In this document: in pieces, positions 16,169 through 24,144 of the stretch | Numbering within the stretch: position 1 is the first letter of the stretch | How the letters are laid out: every line of letters starts with the position of its first letter | Assembly: GCA_964525945.1 (NCBI GenBank) | Contig: CAZGKX010000031.1 | Location: forward strand, 1 to 29,251 | DNA from: CAZGKX01 sp964525945 | Lineage (GTDB): Bacteria > Pseudomonadota > Gammaproteobacteria > Legionellales > Legionellaceae | Direction of reading: 5' to 3' | Length of the DNA stretch: 29,251 nt | Position numbers and translations under genes: made by a program | Notes under the pieces: generated by a model | What the model saw: only the letters and a program-made list of their open reading frames with translations | What the model was told of the DNA's origin: nothing | The model's database searches: none

Positions 16169-16957
16169 TTAATAACAAACAGTGCCAGACCACGACGTTT
16201 TAAAAAGTGTTTCATGAAGATTTTGCTGTTTATGACCATTTAATATATGAATTTTTTTAAAACCTGATTTTAAAGAAGATAAAATGGCTTTTGCTTTCAC
16301 CAGCATGCCATCCGTGACAACGCCTTGCTGGATCAATGCCTGCAAATCGTCGGCGGTTAATTGCGACAACACTTGGCCGTTTTGATCATAAATACCGTCT
16401 TGATCCGTTAAATAAATGAGTTGTTGAACATCCAACGCATTGGCAATCTGGCACGCTGCCATATCCGCATTGATGTTTAACGGCTGACCATGGTCATCCA
16501 CACCAATCGATGCGATAACCGGGATGGATTGCAGGGATAAAATTTGTTTAATCAGCATGGTGTTAACCGCTTTAATTTTTCCTACAAAACCATGTTGCTC
16601 GCTGTATTGGGTGCAATGCAATAAATGGTGAGCTGCACCCGATAAACCGATGGCATCAATTCCGGTATGATTTAATTTTCTCACCAATGTTTGATTCACT
16701 TGACCACAAAGCACCATCTCGATGATTTTTATGGCCGCAGCCGAGGTGATTCTTAAACCCTGCTCAAACGTCGATTGCACCCCGTGAATGGCCAATGTGG
16801 CGTTGATGGCTTTGCCTCCACCATGAACAACAATGATTTTATACCCGGCTTCCTTTAACGTTTTTATGCCATTGCACAACAAGGCCATGGTGTTAGGATC
16901 ATTTAAAATGGAGCCACCCATTTTGATAAGAATTTTATTGTTGTCGACCGGGTTCAT
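16169..16957 (-). CDS. argB: acetylglutamate kinase ArgB
   Basis: Phosphorylates N-acetylglutamate, the second step of arginine synthesis. 262 residues, similar to the short E. coli form. Amino-acid-kinase features: KILIKMGGSIL with Lys12 and the glycine pair, VVHGGGKAIN, the central NADMAACQIANAL segment, and YLTDQDGIYD. It lacks the N-terminal helix that makes long forms arginine-sensitive, so feedback inhibition by arginine is not expected from its length. The ATG overlaps the argJ stop (ATGA). Confidence 0.97.
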   Translation of the reverse strand: MNPVDNNKILIKMGGSILNDPNTMALLCNGIKTLKEAGYKIIVVHGGGKAINATLAIHGVQSTFEQGLRITSAAAIKIIEMVLCGQVNQTLVRKLNHTGIDAIGLSGAAHHLLHCTQYSEQHGFVGKIKAVNTMLIKQILSLQSIPVIASIGVDDHGQPLNINADMAACQIANALDVQQLIYLTDQDGIYDQNGQVLSQLTADDLQALIQQGVVTDGMLVKAKAILSSLKSGFKKIHILNGHKQQNLHETLFKTSWSGTVCY

Positions 16958-18156
16958 GATACATACTCCGCATTAATTTTTACGTACTGTTCCGTGAGAT
17001 CACAGCCCCAGGCCGTGGCTTTTGCACTGCCTGCTTGGAAAGAAATGCAAATACAGGTCGTATCTTTGTTGAGTTTGGATTTCAGCAACGCCGTTTCCGA
17101 TGAAAAAACCGGCATGCCTTGTGCAAAAACCACAATGCCCTGGATCATAATCTCGCAAGCATCAAGCATGGCTGTGGAAAGTTGCTCATTGCCAATGCGG
17201 GAAATAATGCGTCCCCAATTAGGGGACTGGCCATACATAGCCGTTTTAATCAAAGGGCTAGTAATGATGGCTTTAGCAATATTTTTAGCTTGTTGAACAT
17301 CCACCGCGCCGTGAACTTGCGCTTCAATTAATTTGGTCGCGCCTTCACCATCGCGCGCGATGCTTTGGGCGAGCAGAATGGACACGTTCAGCAGCGCGTC
17401 GAAAAAAATAAAATGGTCTTCTGGGGTGACCAATGACACACCACTCATGCCGTTTGCCATGAAGAAAACACTGTCATTGGTGGATGTTTCACCATCCACA
17501 CTGATCATATTGAAGCTGGCATCGCAGGCATTTTTCAGCATGGTTTTTGCATCGCTTATGCCCACTTTGGCATCTGTGAGCAAATAACCCAGCATGGTGG
17601 CCATGTTTGGGTGGATCATGCCAGAGCCTTTGCAAATGCCGGTGATGCACACTTTTCCTGTGGACAATTCAAGCTCTTTGTAAACCGATTTAGGAACGAG
17701 ATCGGTCGTTAAAATTGCTGTGGCGAAATTTTCAGCAATGCTGGTTGTTTTTGCCACCAACGAAGGGATGGCTGCCGTAATTTTGTCAATGGACAGCGGT
17801 TTGCCGATGACACCTGTGGAAGCAGTCAAGACTTGCTTGGGCTGGCAATGCAACGCTTGGGCTAAAGCTATTGCCATAGCCAGATTATCATCAACGCCTG
17901 GCGTTCCTGTTGCTGCATTGGCTTCGCCACTGTTGGTGATGATGGCTTTAATATCATCAGCGGGTAAGCGTTGTTCGCAATAATGAACGGCTGCTGCTCG
18001 ATAATTGTTTTGCGTAAAAACACCCACAGCCGTGCAGGGTTGTTCAGAAATGATGACCCCTAAATCGGGACGATAAAGTCGCACACCACAATTGACGCCT
18101 CCTGCTGAAAAACCGATGGGTAATTGCGTTCTAAATATGCCGGCGCCTGGTATCAT
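16954..18156 (-). CDS. argJ: ornithine acetyltransferase ArgJ
   Basis: Transfers acetyl from N-acetylornithine to glutamate, giving ornithine and N-acetylglutamate, so the acetyl group is recycled. Some members also use acetyl-CoA to start the pathway. 400 residues. The autocleavage site HPNMATMLG is intact, with Thr187 becoming the N-terminal nucleophile of the beta chain after cleavage between Ala186 and Thr187. Other marks: FTQNNYRAAAV, NSGEANAATG, TASTGVIG near the oxyanion site, and SVDGETSTND. Its presence makes argE unnecessary. Four-base overlaps with both argC and argB. Confidence 0.98.
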   Translation of the reverse strand: MIPGAGIFRTQLPIGFSAGGVNCGVRLYRPDLGVIISEQPCTAVGVFTQNNYRAAAVHYCEQRLPADDIKAIITNSGEANAATGTPGVDDNLAMAIALAQALHCQPKQVLTASTGVIGKPLSIDKITAAIPSLVAKTTSIAENFATAILTTDLVPKSVYKELELSTGKVCITGICKGSGMIHPNMATMLGYLLTDAKVGISDAKTMLKNACDASFNMISVDGETSTNDSVFFMANGMSGVSLVTPEDHFIFFDALLNVSILLAQSIARDGEGATKLIEAQVHGAVDVQQAKNIAKAIITSPLIKTAMYGQSPNWGRIISRIGNEQLSTAMLDACEIMIQGIVVFAQGMPVFSSETALLKSKLNKDTTCICISFQAGSAKATAWGCDLTEQYVKINAEYVS

Positions 18157-19214
18157 AATGCCCCCTTCATAGCGGTTAAGCCTGTATGGATTGGTAATTG
18201 GTATAACGTGTTGATGTTTTCTATGGCTTGAGTGGCCGCACCTTTTAATAAATTATCGATGCAGGAAAACAAGGTGACTTTTCCTTGATGCACTGCGAAA
18301 CCAATGTGCGTAGAGGGTGTTCCTACCACGTGCTTCAGAGACAAGATAAACTGATTTTTTGCAACATCGTTTTTAGAAATATCCACATATTTTACGAAAG
18401 GGTAGTGTTGATAAGCTTTGTCATAAGCCTTTTGAATGGCTTGCACAAGATCTGCATCTTTCATGCCGGGTGACATTGGATCTGCGTAGATGCTCATTGA
18501 TATGCCTTGTGGAATGGGCAGCATTTGCGTGGTTAATAAGACCTGGGTGGTTTGACCGGTAAAGGCCAGCAGGGCTTGGTTGATTTCCGGGGTATGTTGG
18601 TGCTTGCCCACTTTATAAGGGAAAAAATTACCGGAAATTTCGCAAAACATTAGATCAGGATTGGCATGTTTGCCGGCACCTGATACCCCTGATTTTGCAT
18701 CAATGATAATAGGGTTGGCGGCAATGATGTTTTCTTTGAGCAATGGGATAAGCGTCATCAGAGCACAGGTTGCATAACAACCGGGGTTAGCAATCAGGCT
18801 ATGTTCTGTAGAATTGGCCCAGGGTGATAACCCATATTTGGATTGCGGTGAAGACGAAAGGGTATAGGGCATTTGATACCATTTTATAAACTCCTCTTCA
18901 GGCAATCGAAAGGCACCACTTAAATCAATGATGTGCATGGGTTGTTGGGATAAAGCCGCCACAATGTCCATCGAGACCTGAGGAGGCGTCGCCAATAAAG
19001 CGATATCAACATTAGCGTGGTGTGCATGCTCATGCAAACCATACACAGGAATTGCATGTTCTTCCAAAACCGGCAAATGGTAATACAAATCTGTTTTAGA
19101 TTGACGCGAATGAACACCCACCAAGATCAAAGAAGGATGATTCATGATCAGCATCATCAACGTTTGACCGACATAACCCTGCACACCATAAATAACCACG
19201 TTGTATTTTTTCAT
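18153..19214 (-). CDS. argC: N-acetyl-gamma-glutamyl-phosphate reductase ArgC
   Basis: NADPH-dependent reduction of N-acetylglutamyl phosphate to the semialdehyde. 353 residues. N-terminal Rossmann loop YGVQGYVGQTL, the DLSGAFRL segment, catalytic Cys146 in ANPGCYATC, and KSGVSGAGKHANPD downstream. First gene of the arg operon, with two ARG-box-like operators and a promoter in the preceding 80 bases. The stop overlaps argJ (ATGA). Confidence 0.98.
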   Translation of the reverse strand: MKKYNVVIYGVQGYVGQTLMMLIMNHPSLILVGVHSRQSKTDLYYHLPVLEEHAIPVYGLHEHAHHANVDIALLATPPQVSMDIVAALSQQPMHIIDLSGAFRLPEEEFIKWYQMPYTLSSSPQSKYGLSPWANSTEHSLIANPGCYATCALMTLIPLLKENIIAANPIIIDAKSGVSGAGKHANPDLMFCEISGNFFPYKVGKHQHTPEINQALLAFTGQTTQVLLTTQMLPIPQGISMSIYADPMSPGMKDADLVQAIQKAYDKAYQHYPFVKYVDISKNDVAKNQFILSLKHVVGTPSTHIGFAVHQGKVTLFSCIDNLLKGAATQAIENINTLYQLPIHTGLTAMKGAL

Positions 19215-19243
19215 GAATAATTATGCCTTATTTTGTTTAATAC

Positions 19244-19278
19244 AGAATAAATAATCAATTAAAATGAATAATAATGTG
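19244..19278 (-). promoter_or_regulatory. tandem ARG boxes (ArgR operator) of argC
   Basis: The known ARG-box core is TGAAT-N4-ATTCA. Box 1, AGAAT-AAAT-AATCA (19244-19257), matches 8 of 10 core bases. Box 2, TGAAT-AATA-ATGTG (19265-19278), has one perfect and one degenerate half. Their centres are 21 bases apart, the spacing known for paired boxes bound by an ArgR hexamer. Box 2 covers the argC -10 element. Confidence 0.7.
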
Positions 19279-19296
19279 TTTCCATGTTTTTTGCAA
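19268..19296 (-). promoter_or_regulatory. argC operon promoter
   Basis: On the minus strand, -35 TTGCAA (19291-19296), 17-base spacer, -10 TATTAT (19268-19273). The predicted start near 19261 gives a leader of under 50 bases for the argCJBFGH transcript. Overlap with the operator predicts repression by arginine-loaded ArgR. Confidence 0.65.
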
Positions 19297-19334
19297 ACAA
19301 AATAAAATTATTATGCAAAAAACAAGGTTTTATT

Positions 19335-19348
19335 TGAATAAATATTCG
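19335..19348 (+). promoter_or_regulatory. near-perfect single ARG box
   Basis: TGAAT-AAAT-ATTCG matches the core in 9 of 10 positions, the best of the region. It lies about 70 bases from the argC pair and about 285 bases upstream of argR, on the argR side of the intergenic space. A second half-box with 21-base spacing is not clear. It could act in argR self-control or assist argC repression by looping. Confidence 0.6.
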
Positions 19349-19462
19349 TTTTGTGGAGCGGTTAGTTGGTTGATGAGGGGGAGGAATTGCAGGTATTGTT
19401 TGCTAAGTCTATTGTTATTGGTAAACTATACAGTGAATTTATTTTTAATTGATCCTTATTTC

Positions 19463-19528
19463 GTAGGTTGGGCTTTAGCCCAACGTAAGATGGGTATGGT
19501 TTAATTGTTGGGCCAAGACCCCACCTAC
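19463..19528. repeat. inverted-repeat element, GTAGGTTGGGC type
   Basis: Two 22-base arms (19463-19484 and 19507-19528) are imperfect inverted copies, sharing GTAGGT...GGG and GCCCAAC. The left arm is itself a hairpin (GTTGGGC-TTTA-GCCCAAC). This form is a common REP/MITE-like intergenic repeat. It sits in the 418-base argC-argR space, whose other content is the ARG boxes; I see no gene there. Confidence 0.6.
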
Positions 19529-19632
19529 ACGTCAATTTAAAAGCAAAGCAGTATAGTCCATGCATTTTTAATGGTACGAAGTGAAGAAAATCACCGAGCC
19601 CCCAGGCTGCGTGCCCACGTCATGAGAAAAAT

Positions 19633-20106
19633 ATGTCTGAAAAGACCACCAGAACGCATCAAAAACAAAATTTAACCAACGATTTAAGAACGTTGTTGCT
19701 CGAGGGAAAAGTAACCACGCAAGAGGATATTTGTGCTGCGTTGGAGGAGCAGGGGCATGTGGTGAATCAATCCAAAATTTCAAGACTTATCCATAAGCTC
19801 AACGCGATTAAGTCTAAAAATGAACAAGGCCAAATTGTTTATCGTTTACCGCATGAGCCCGCACCACCTACGACAACCAGCCAATTGGCTAGCCTCGTGA
19901 TGGAAGCGCTTGCCAATGAAACAACCATTATTGTCAAAACAAGCCCTGGTGCGGCCCAATTGGTGGCTCGGATGCTGGATTACCATAAAGAGCGGATGCA
20001 AATTTTAGGAACCATCGCCGGTGATGACACCATTTTTATTGCCCCTAAATCGATCAGGCGTATTGATCAAACCCTCGAAGACATTAGAGAGCTATTGTTT
20101 TACTAG
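19633..20106 (+). CDS. argR: arginine repressor ArgR
   Basis: Hexameric, arginine-activated repressor. 157 residues, the usual size. The N-terminal winged helix has the recognition helix VNQSKISRLIHKL (residues 44-56). The C-terminal oligomerisation and arginine-binding domain carries SPGAAQLVARMLD and GTIAGDDTIFIAP, where the family's key Asp pair lies. It is divergently placed from the arg operon it is expected to control. The ATG has only a weak purine run (GAGAAAA) upstream. Confidence 0.96.
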   Translation: MSEKTTRTHQKQNLTNDLRTLLLEGKVTTQEDICAALEEQGHVVNQSKISRLIHKLNAIKSKNEQGQIVYRLPHEPAPPTTTSQLASLVMEALANETTIIVKTSPGAAQLVARMLDYHKERMQILGTIAGDDTIFIAPKSIRRIDQTLEDIRELLFY

Positions 20107-20236
20107 ATCATACATACAATTGATCTAGATAAAAATCATCCCAATCGGTACAATGCTTATGTGAGCGGTTTTTTAAACCTGAAGCACAAATTAAATGGTA
20201 TTTCCGGACATGGAGCTATTCAGCGTTGTCTACTGG

Positions 20237-20275
20237 GGTTAGGGTCTGTAATCCACTAACCTGTATTTATTTTTC
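20237..20275 (+). terminator. terminator-like hairpin before the receiver-domain gene
   Basis: GGTTAG (20237-20242) pairs with CTAACC (20256-20261), with an inner GG/CC extension, followed by TGTATTTATTTTT. It lies 17 bases before the next ATG. It may end argR transcription or a short transcript from the TACAAT -10-like element at 20149-20154. Confidence 0.4.
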
Positions 20276-20291
20276 CATAAGAGCATAAACA

Positions 20292-21425
20292 ATGTTAAGT
20301 TCGCAACAACATCAAGACGCACCTGCAGACAGCGATCCGCATGCGGGGCCTACACTCGAATCAATCGACGAAATCGGTCATTCTAAGTCTGGGCGACTTG
20401 CAGCTATTGTTCGGCAACGCGTTGAGGCGGCCAAGCAGAGTGAAGATAAAATCAGCCATTTTATTCGTGATATGAAGGGTTTAATGGTTGCTGCAACAAA
20501 AGAGACAACGCAGTTTCCTTTGAGTGACTTATCAAAAGAGGCTGTGGTGCGTTTAACGCCTGAAGAATTAGCTCAACTGTATGACGCGCAACAAGAGAAA
20601 ATCAACGCTCTCATCAGTCTTTTTAACACTGGCATCAATGCCGCGGACGAAGTCCTTGCATCCTATTCCGAGGTTGTATTGAAGAATGTGGTCCAATCGG
20701 CTCCGGTATCCCCGCGATTTCAATTTGCCAAACAAAAAGTATTGGACCTGGAGCAACTTGAACACGAAGCTGCAAAAAAAGCAGCAAAGGACAAGGCTGA
20801 GCTGGATGCGAAGTTTGAGAATTTAACCACGTTTGCCCAAACAGAGGGCTTAACTGGATTCATTTTATTGGTGGATGATTCCAGGACGATCTTAAAAACA
20901 GTTTTAAAACAAATCACCCTTTTGTTGTACCCACCCCCGTCGCAGATACCGCCTATGTCTGAAAACCTTTCGACGTCCTCCGGTGATAATTGGAGCACAA
21001 CGGGTTTAATCACTGAAATTAGAGGCAATTGGGGTGTTATTTGCGCAGGCAATGGGCGCATAGCATTGGAGGTTGTGAAACGTTGCGCTGTTTCCATTGC
21101 TTTGACTGATCAGGAAATGCCAACCATGTCTGGCATTGAGTTCATTCGCGGTGTTAGGGATATTGAGCGCCTTGAATCGCGTGCTGCGATGGATATTACG
21201 TTACAGACCACCCTTAGTTTTGTTCAATTAACTGCAACAGTGTCTGATTGGTGCTCATTGAACGCCAATTATTGGACCAAACCTGCCTCTCAACAACAGC
21301 TCCACACGTTGTTTGATGTCTATTTTACACCTCAACAAGTTGATCATGGTGTTGATGATCCTCTCGGTCATGTTGATATAGATCCGGATGAAACGATGGA
21401 AAATCCCATGGCAAAAACATATTAG
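20292..21425 (+). CDS. response-regulator-like protein, receiver domain with large insertion
   Basis: 377 residues. About residues 1-185 are helical and charged, ending in an Ala/Lys/Glu-rich probable coiled coil (about 145-180). A receiver domain follows: FILLVDDSRTI with the acidic pair Asp195-Asp196, phosphoacceptor Asp273 in ALTDQEMPTMSG, a Thr in LTAT (about 314), and Lys330 in YWTKPAS. All key phosphotransfer residues are therefore present. Between the first helix and second strand there is an extra ~40 residues rich in Pro, Ser and Gly (YPPPSQIPPMSENLSTSSGD), not part of a normal receiver. There is no DNA-binding output domain and no histidine kinase nearby. The output may be the N-terminal helical region. 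Probably an orphan signalling protein; a secreted role is also conceivable. ATG with AAGAG upstream. Confidence 0.72.
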   Translation: MLSSQQHQDAPADSDPHAGPTLESIDEIGHSKSGRLAAIVRQRVEAAKQSEDKISHFIRDMKGLMVAATKETTQFPLSDLSKEAVVRLTPEELAQLYDAQQEKINALISLFNTGINAADEVLASYSEVVLKNVVQSAPVSPRFQFAKQKVLDLEQLEHEAAKKAAKDKAELDAKFENLTTFAQTEGLTGFILLVDDSRTILKTVLKQITLLLYPPPSQIPPMSENLSTSSGDNWSTTGLITEIRGNWGVICAGNGRIALEVVKRCAVSIALTDQEMPTMSGIEFIRGVRDIERLESRAAMDITLQTTLSFVQLTATVSDWCSLNANYWTKPASQQQLHTLFDVYFTPQQVDHGVDDPLGHVDIDPDETMENPMAKTY

Positions 21426-21478
21426 GCATTCTTCCAGGGGGACTGTTGGAATGGATTCAATTCATTGACCCCCTATGT

Positions 21479-21506
21479 TATGCTATGCACTACTGATTAG
21501 TGCATA
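21479..21506 (+). promoter_or_regulatory. gyrA: gyrA promoter with perfect inverted repeat over the start site
   Basis: Extended -10 TGTTATGCT (-10 hexamer TATGCT at 21479-21484), with a weak TTCAAT 17 bases upstream. A perfect 9-base inverted repeat, TATGCACTA (21484-21492) and TAGTGCATA (21498-21506), starts on the last base of the -10 and spans the predicted +1. The position suits an operator. Confidence 0.55.
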
Positions 21507-21522
21507 AGGACACGTCCCTACC

Positions 21523-24144
21523 ATGGTCTATACAGCCAAAGAAGTCACTCCTGTTAATATAGAAGACGAGTTAAAGCAATCTTATCTTGATTATGCGATG
21601 AGCGTGATCGTGGGTCGCGCCTTGCCTGATGTGCGTGATGGGTTAAAACCGGTTCATCGCCGCGTGTTATTCGCTATGAGCGAATTGGGCAATGATTGGA
21701 ACAAGCCTTATAAAAAATCTGCGCGCGTTGTGGGCGATGTGATCGGTAAATACCATCCTCATGGTGATACCGCGGTTTACGACACCATTGTACGCATGGC
21801 CCAAGATTTTTCCATGCGCTATATGTTGGTTGATGGGCAGGGGAACTTTGGCTCGGTGGACGGTGACTCTCCCGCAGCAATGCGTTACACCGAAATTAGA
21901 ATGTCAAAGCTTGCACATGCTTTATTGGCCGATCTGGAAAAAGAAACGGTTGATTTTAGCCCAAATTACGATGGCACCGAATTTGCACCGGTCGTTATGC
22001 CTGCTCGTATCCCTAATTTATTGGTCAATGGTTCTTCAGGAATTGCCGTGGGCATGGCAACCAATATTCCTCCCCATAATTTAACGGAAATTCTTGACGC
22101 TTGCTTGGCCTTGATCATTAATCCGGAGATGAGCATTGATGAACTGATGGACATCGTGCCTGGCCCTGATTTTCCTACCGCGGCCATTATCAATGGCCGG
22201 GCTGGAATTATTCAAGCCTATCGAACAGGCCGAGGGCGTATTTCCATTCGCGCTAAAACAGAAATTGAAACTGACAAACAAACAGGGCGTCAAGCGATTA
22301 TCATCAACGAGCTTCCTTACCAAGTGAACAAAGCGCGTCTGGTGGAGCGCATTGCAGAATTGGTGCGTGAGAAAAAATTGGAAGGAATTTCAGGCCTGCG
22401 TGATGAATCGGATCGTCAAGGTATGCGTGTGGTGGTTGAATTAAAGCGCGGCGAAATGGCGGAAGTGATGCTCAACAATTTGTACGCGCACACTCAAATG
22501 CAAAATGTTTTTGGCATCAATATGGTTGCTTTGGTGGATGGCCAACCTAAGACATTAAATTTAAAACAAATTTTAGACTATTTTATCAAACATCGCCGTG
22601 AAGTGGTAACGCGACGCTGTATCTTTGAATTGCGCAAAGCACGAAACCGTGCCCATTTATTGGAAGGTTTAGGAATAGCTTTGGCCAACATTGATGAAAT
22701 GATTGCTGTGATTAAACAGTCGACCACACCACAAGATGCCAAAGACGCCTTATTGGCCAAAGTATGGCAAGCCGGTTTGGTGAAAGCCATGTTGGATAAA
22801 ATCGGCAGCGATGCGTGTCGACCCGATGACATGCCGGTGATGTTTGGTTTATCCGAAGACGGTTATCGTTTGTCGCCTTTGCAAGCCCAAGCGATTCTTG
22901 AACTACGGTTGCATCGTTTAACAGCATTGGAACAAGATAAAATCCTTAAAGAATTTGAAGAACTATTGAGTGTTATTCATGATTTATTGGATATTTTGGC
23001 CTCTCCCACCCGATTAATGGTGGTTATTCGCGATGAATTGATCGAAATGAAAACGCAATTTGGGGATGTGAGACGCACTGAAATTATGGCTTCTCAAGAA
23101 GATTTAACCATTGCTGATCTCATCACGGAAGAAGATGTGGTGGTCACTTTATCCCACCAAGGGTATGTCAAATACCAACCTTTATCAGCCTATCAAGCGC
23201 AGCGCCGCGGTGGAAAAGGCAAATCTGCTACCCATGTCAAAGAAGAGGATTTTGTTGAGCGTTTAGTCATTGCCAATACGCATGACACGTTATTGTGCTT
23301 TTCAAACCATGGTAAATTGTATTGGCTAAAAGCGTATGAACTGCCTTTGGCGAGCCGTATTTCCCGTGGTAAACCGATCATTAATATTTTACCCTTGGCG
23401 GATAACGAAGCGATTACGGCGATGTTACCCGTACGTGAGTATTTAGACGATAATTTTGTCTTCATGGCCACCAAGCAAGGGACTGTTAAAAAAGTTCCTT
23501 TAACCGCATTTAGCCGCCCACGCAGCAGCGGGATCATTGCCGTTGATTTGGATGAGAACGATCGTTTAGTTGGTGTGGATATCACTGATGGCAGCAAAGA
23601 CATTATGTTGTTTTCCGATGCGGGCAAAGTGATCCGCTTTGATGAAAATCTGGTGCGACCCATGGGACGAACAGCGCGCGGTGTGCGAGGTATTCGCTTA
23701 AGCGAAGAGCAATCTGTTATTTCTCTGGTGGTGGTGCACCCAGGAGGTACCGTGCTGACCGCCACTGAGTTTGGTTATGGCAAACGTACGGATATCGATG
23801 AGTACCGCGTGACTGGTCGTGGTGGCCAAGGTGTTATTTCAATTCAAGTGACAGAGCGGAACGGTAAAGTGGTGCGGGCTTTGCAAGTCACCGATAAAGA
23901 TGAAGCGATGTTGATCACGGATCAAGGCACGTTGGTGCGTTTTAAAGTGGGTGAGCTGTCGATTATTGGTAGAAACACGCAAGGTGTGCGTTTGATCAAT
24001 GTGACGTCTGGAGAGCATGTGGTGGGAATGCAACGCATTGAGGAATTGCAAATTGAAGAACTGCAAGAAGAAGAGCTCAGCGTAGACGCACAACCCCAAG
24101 ACGACATGCAGCAGGCCGATACAGATGATCAAGAGACCTTATAA
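21523..24144 (+). CDS. gyrA: DNA gyrase subunit A
   Basis: Breakage-reunion subunit of gyrase, which introduces negative supercoils in an A2B2 complex; gyrB is not in the window. 873 residues, as in E. coli (875). The N-terminus aligns without gaps to E. coli, so numbering is shared: catalytic Tyr122 in AAMRYTEIR, and quinolone-region Thr83 and Asp87 in HPHGDTAVYD. Thr83 is the normal residue in Legionella and Pseudomonas and not a resistance change. The GyrA box QRRGGKG (residues 560-566) opens the DNA-wrapping beta-pinwheel. The C-terminal tail is acidic (EELQIEELQEEEL). AAGGA stands 12 bases before the ATG, slightly far. The 3' end overlaps serC by 20 bases. Confidence 0.99.
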   Translation: MVYTAKEVTPVNIEDELKQSYLDYAMSVIVGRALPDVRDGLKPVHRRVLFAMSELGNDWNKPYKKSARVVGDVIGKYHPHGDTAVYDTIVRMAQDFSMRYMLVDGQGNFGSVDGDSPAAMRYTEIRMSKLAHALLADLEKETVDFSPNYDGTEFAPVVMPARIPNLLVNGSSGIAVGMATNIPPHNLTEILDACLALIINPEMSIDELMDIVPGPDFPTAAIINGRAGIIQAYRTGRGRISIRAKTEIETDKQTGRQAIIINELPYQVNKARLVERIAELVREKKLEGISGLRDESDRQGMRVVVELKRGEMAEVMLNNLYAHTQMQNVFGINMVALVDGQPKTLNLKQILDYFIKHRREVVTRRCIFELRKARNRAHLLEGLGIALANIDEMIAVIKQSTTPQDAKDALLAKVWQAGLVKAMLDKIGSDACRPDDMPVMFGLSEDGYRLSPLQAQAILELRLHRLTALEQDKILKEFEELLSVIHDLLDILASPTRLMVVIRDELIEMKTQFGDVRRTEIMASQEDLTIADLITEEDVVVTLSHQGYVKYQPLSAYQAQRRGGKGKSATHVKEEDFVERLVIANTHDTLLCFSNHGKLYWLKAYELPLASRISRGKPIINILPLADNEAITAMLPVREYLDDNFVFMATKQGTVKKVPLTAFSRPRSSGIIAVDLDENDRLVGVDITDGSKDIMLFSDAGKVIRFDENLVRPMGRTARGVRGIRLSEEQSVISLVVVHPGGTVLTATEFGYGKRTDIDEYRVTGRGGQGVISIQVTERNGKVVRALQVTDKDEAMLITDQGTLVRFKVGELSIIGRNTQGVRLINVTSGEHVVGMQRIEELQIEELQEEELSVDAQPQDDMQQADTDDQETL

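Noticed and set aside
19274..19504. 76-codon open frame on the plus strand in the argC-argR gap
   Set aside because: It starts within the argC promoter, runs through the ARG box and the palindromic repeat, has no ribosome site and has composition like non-coding AT-rich DNA.
21770..21790. GyrA Thr83 as a quinolone-resistance mutation
   Set aside because: Thr is the normal residue at this position in Legionella and Pseudomonas; Asp87 is also unchanged.
23193..23765. 190-codon open frame opposite gyrA
   Set aside because: It is a shadow of the gyrA coding frame, with Ser/Arg-rich low-complexity translation and no ribosome site.
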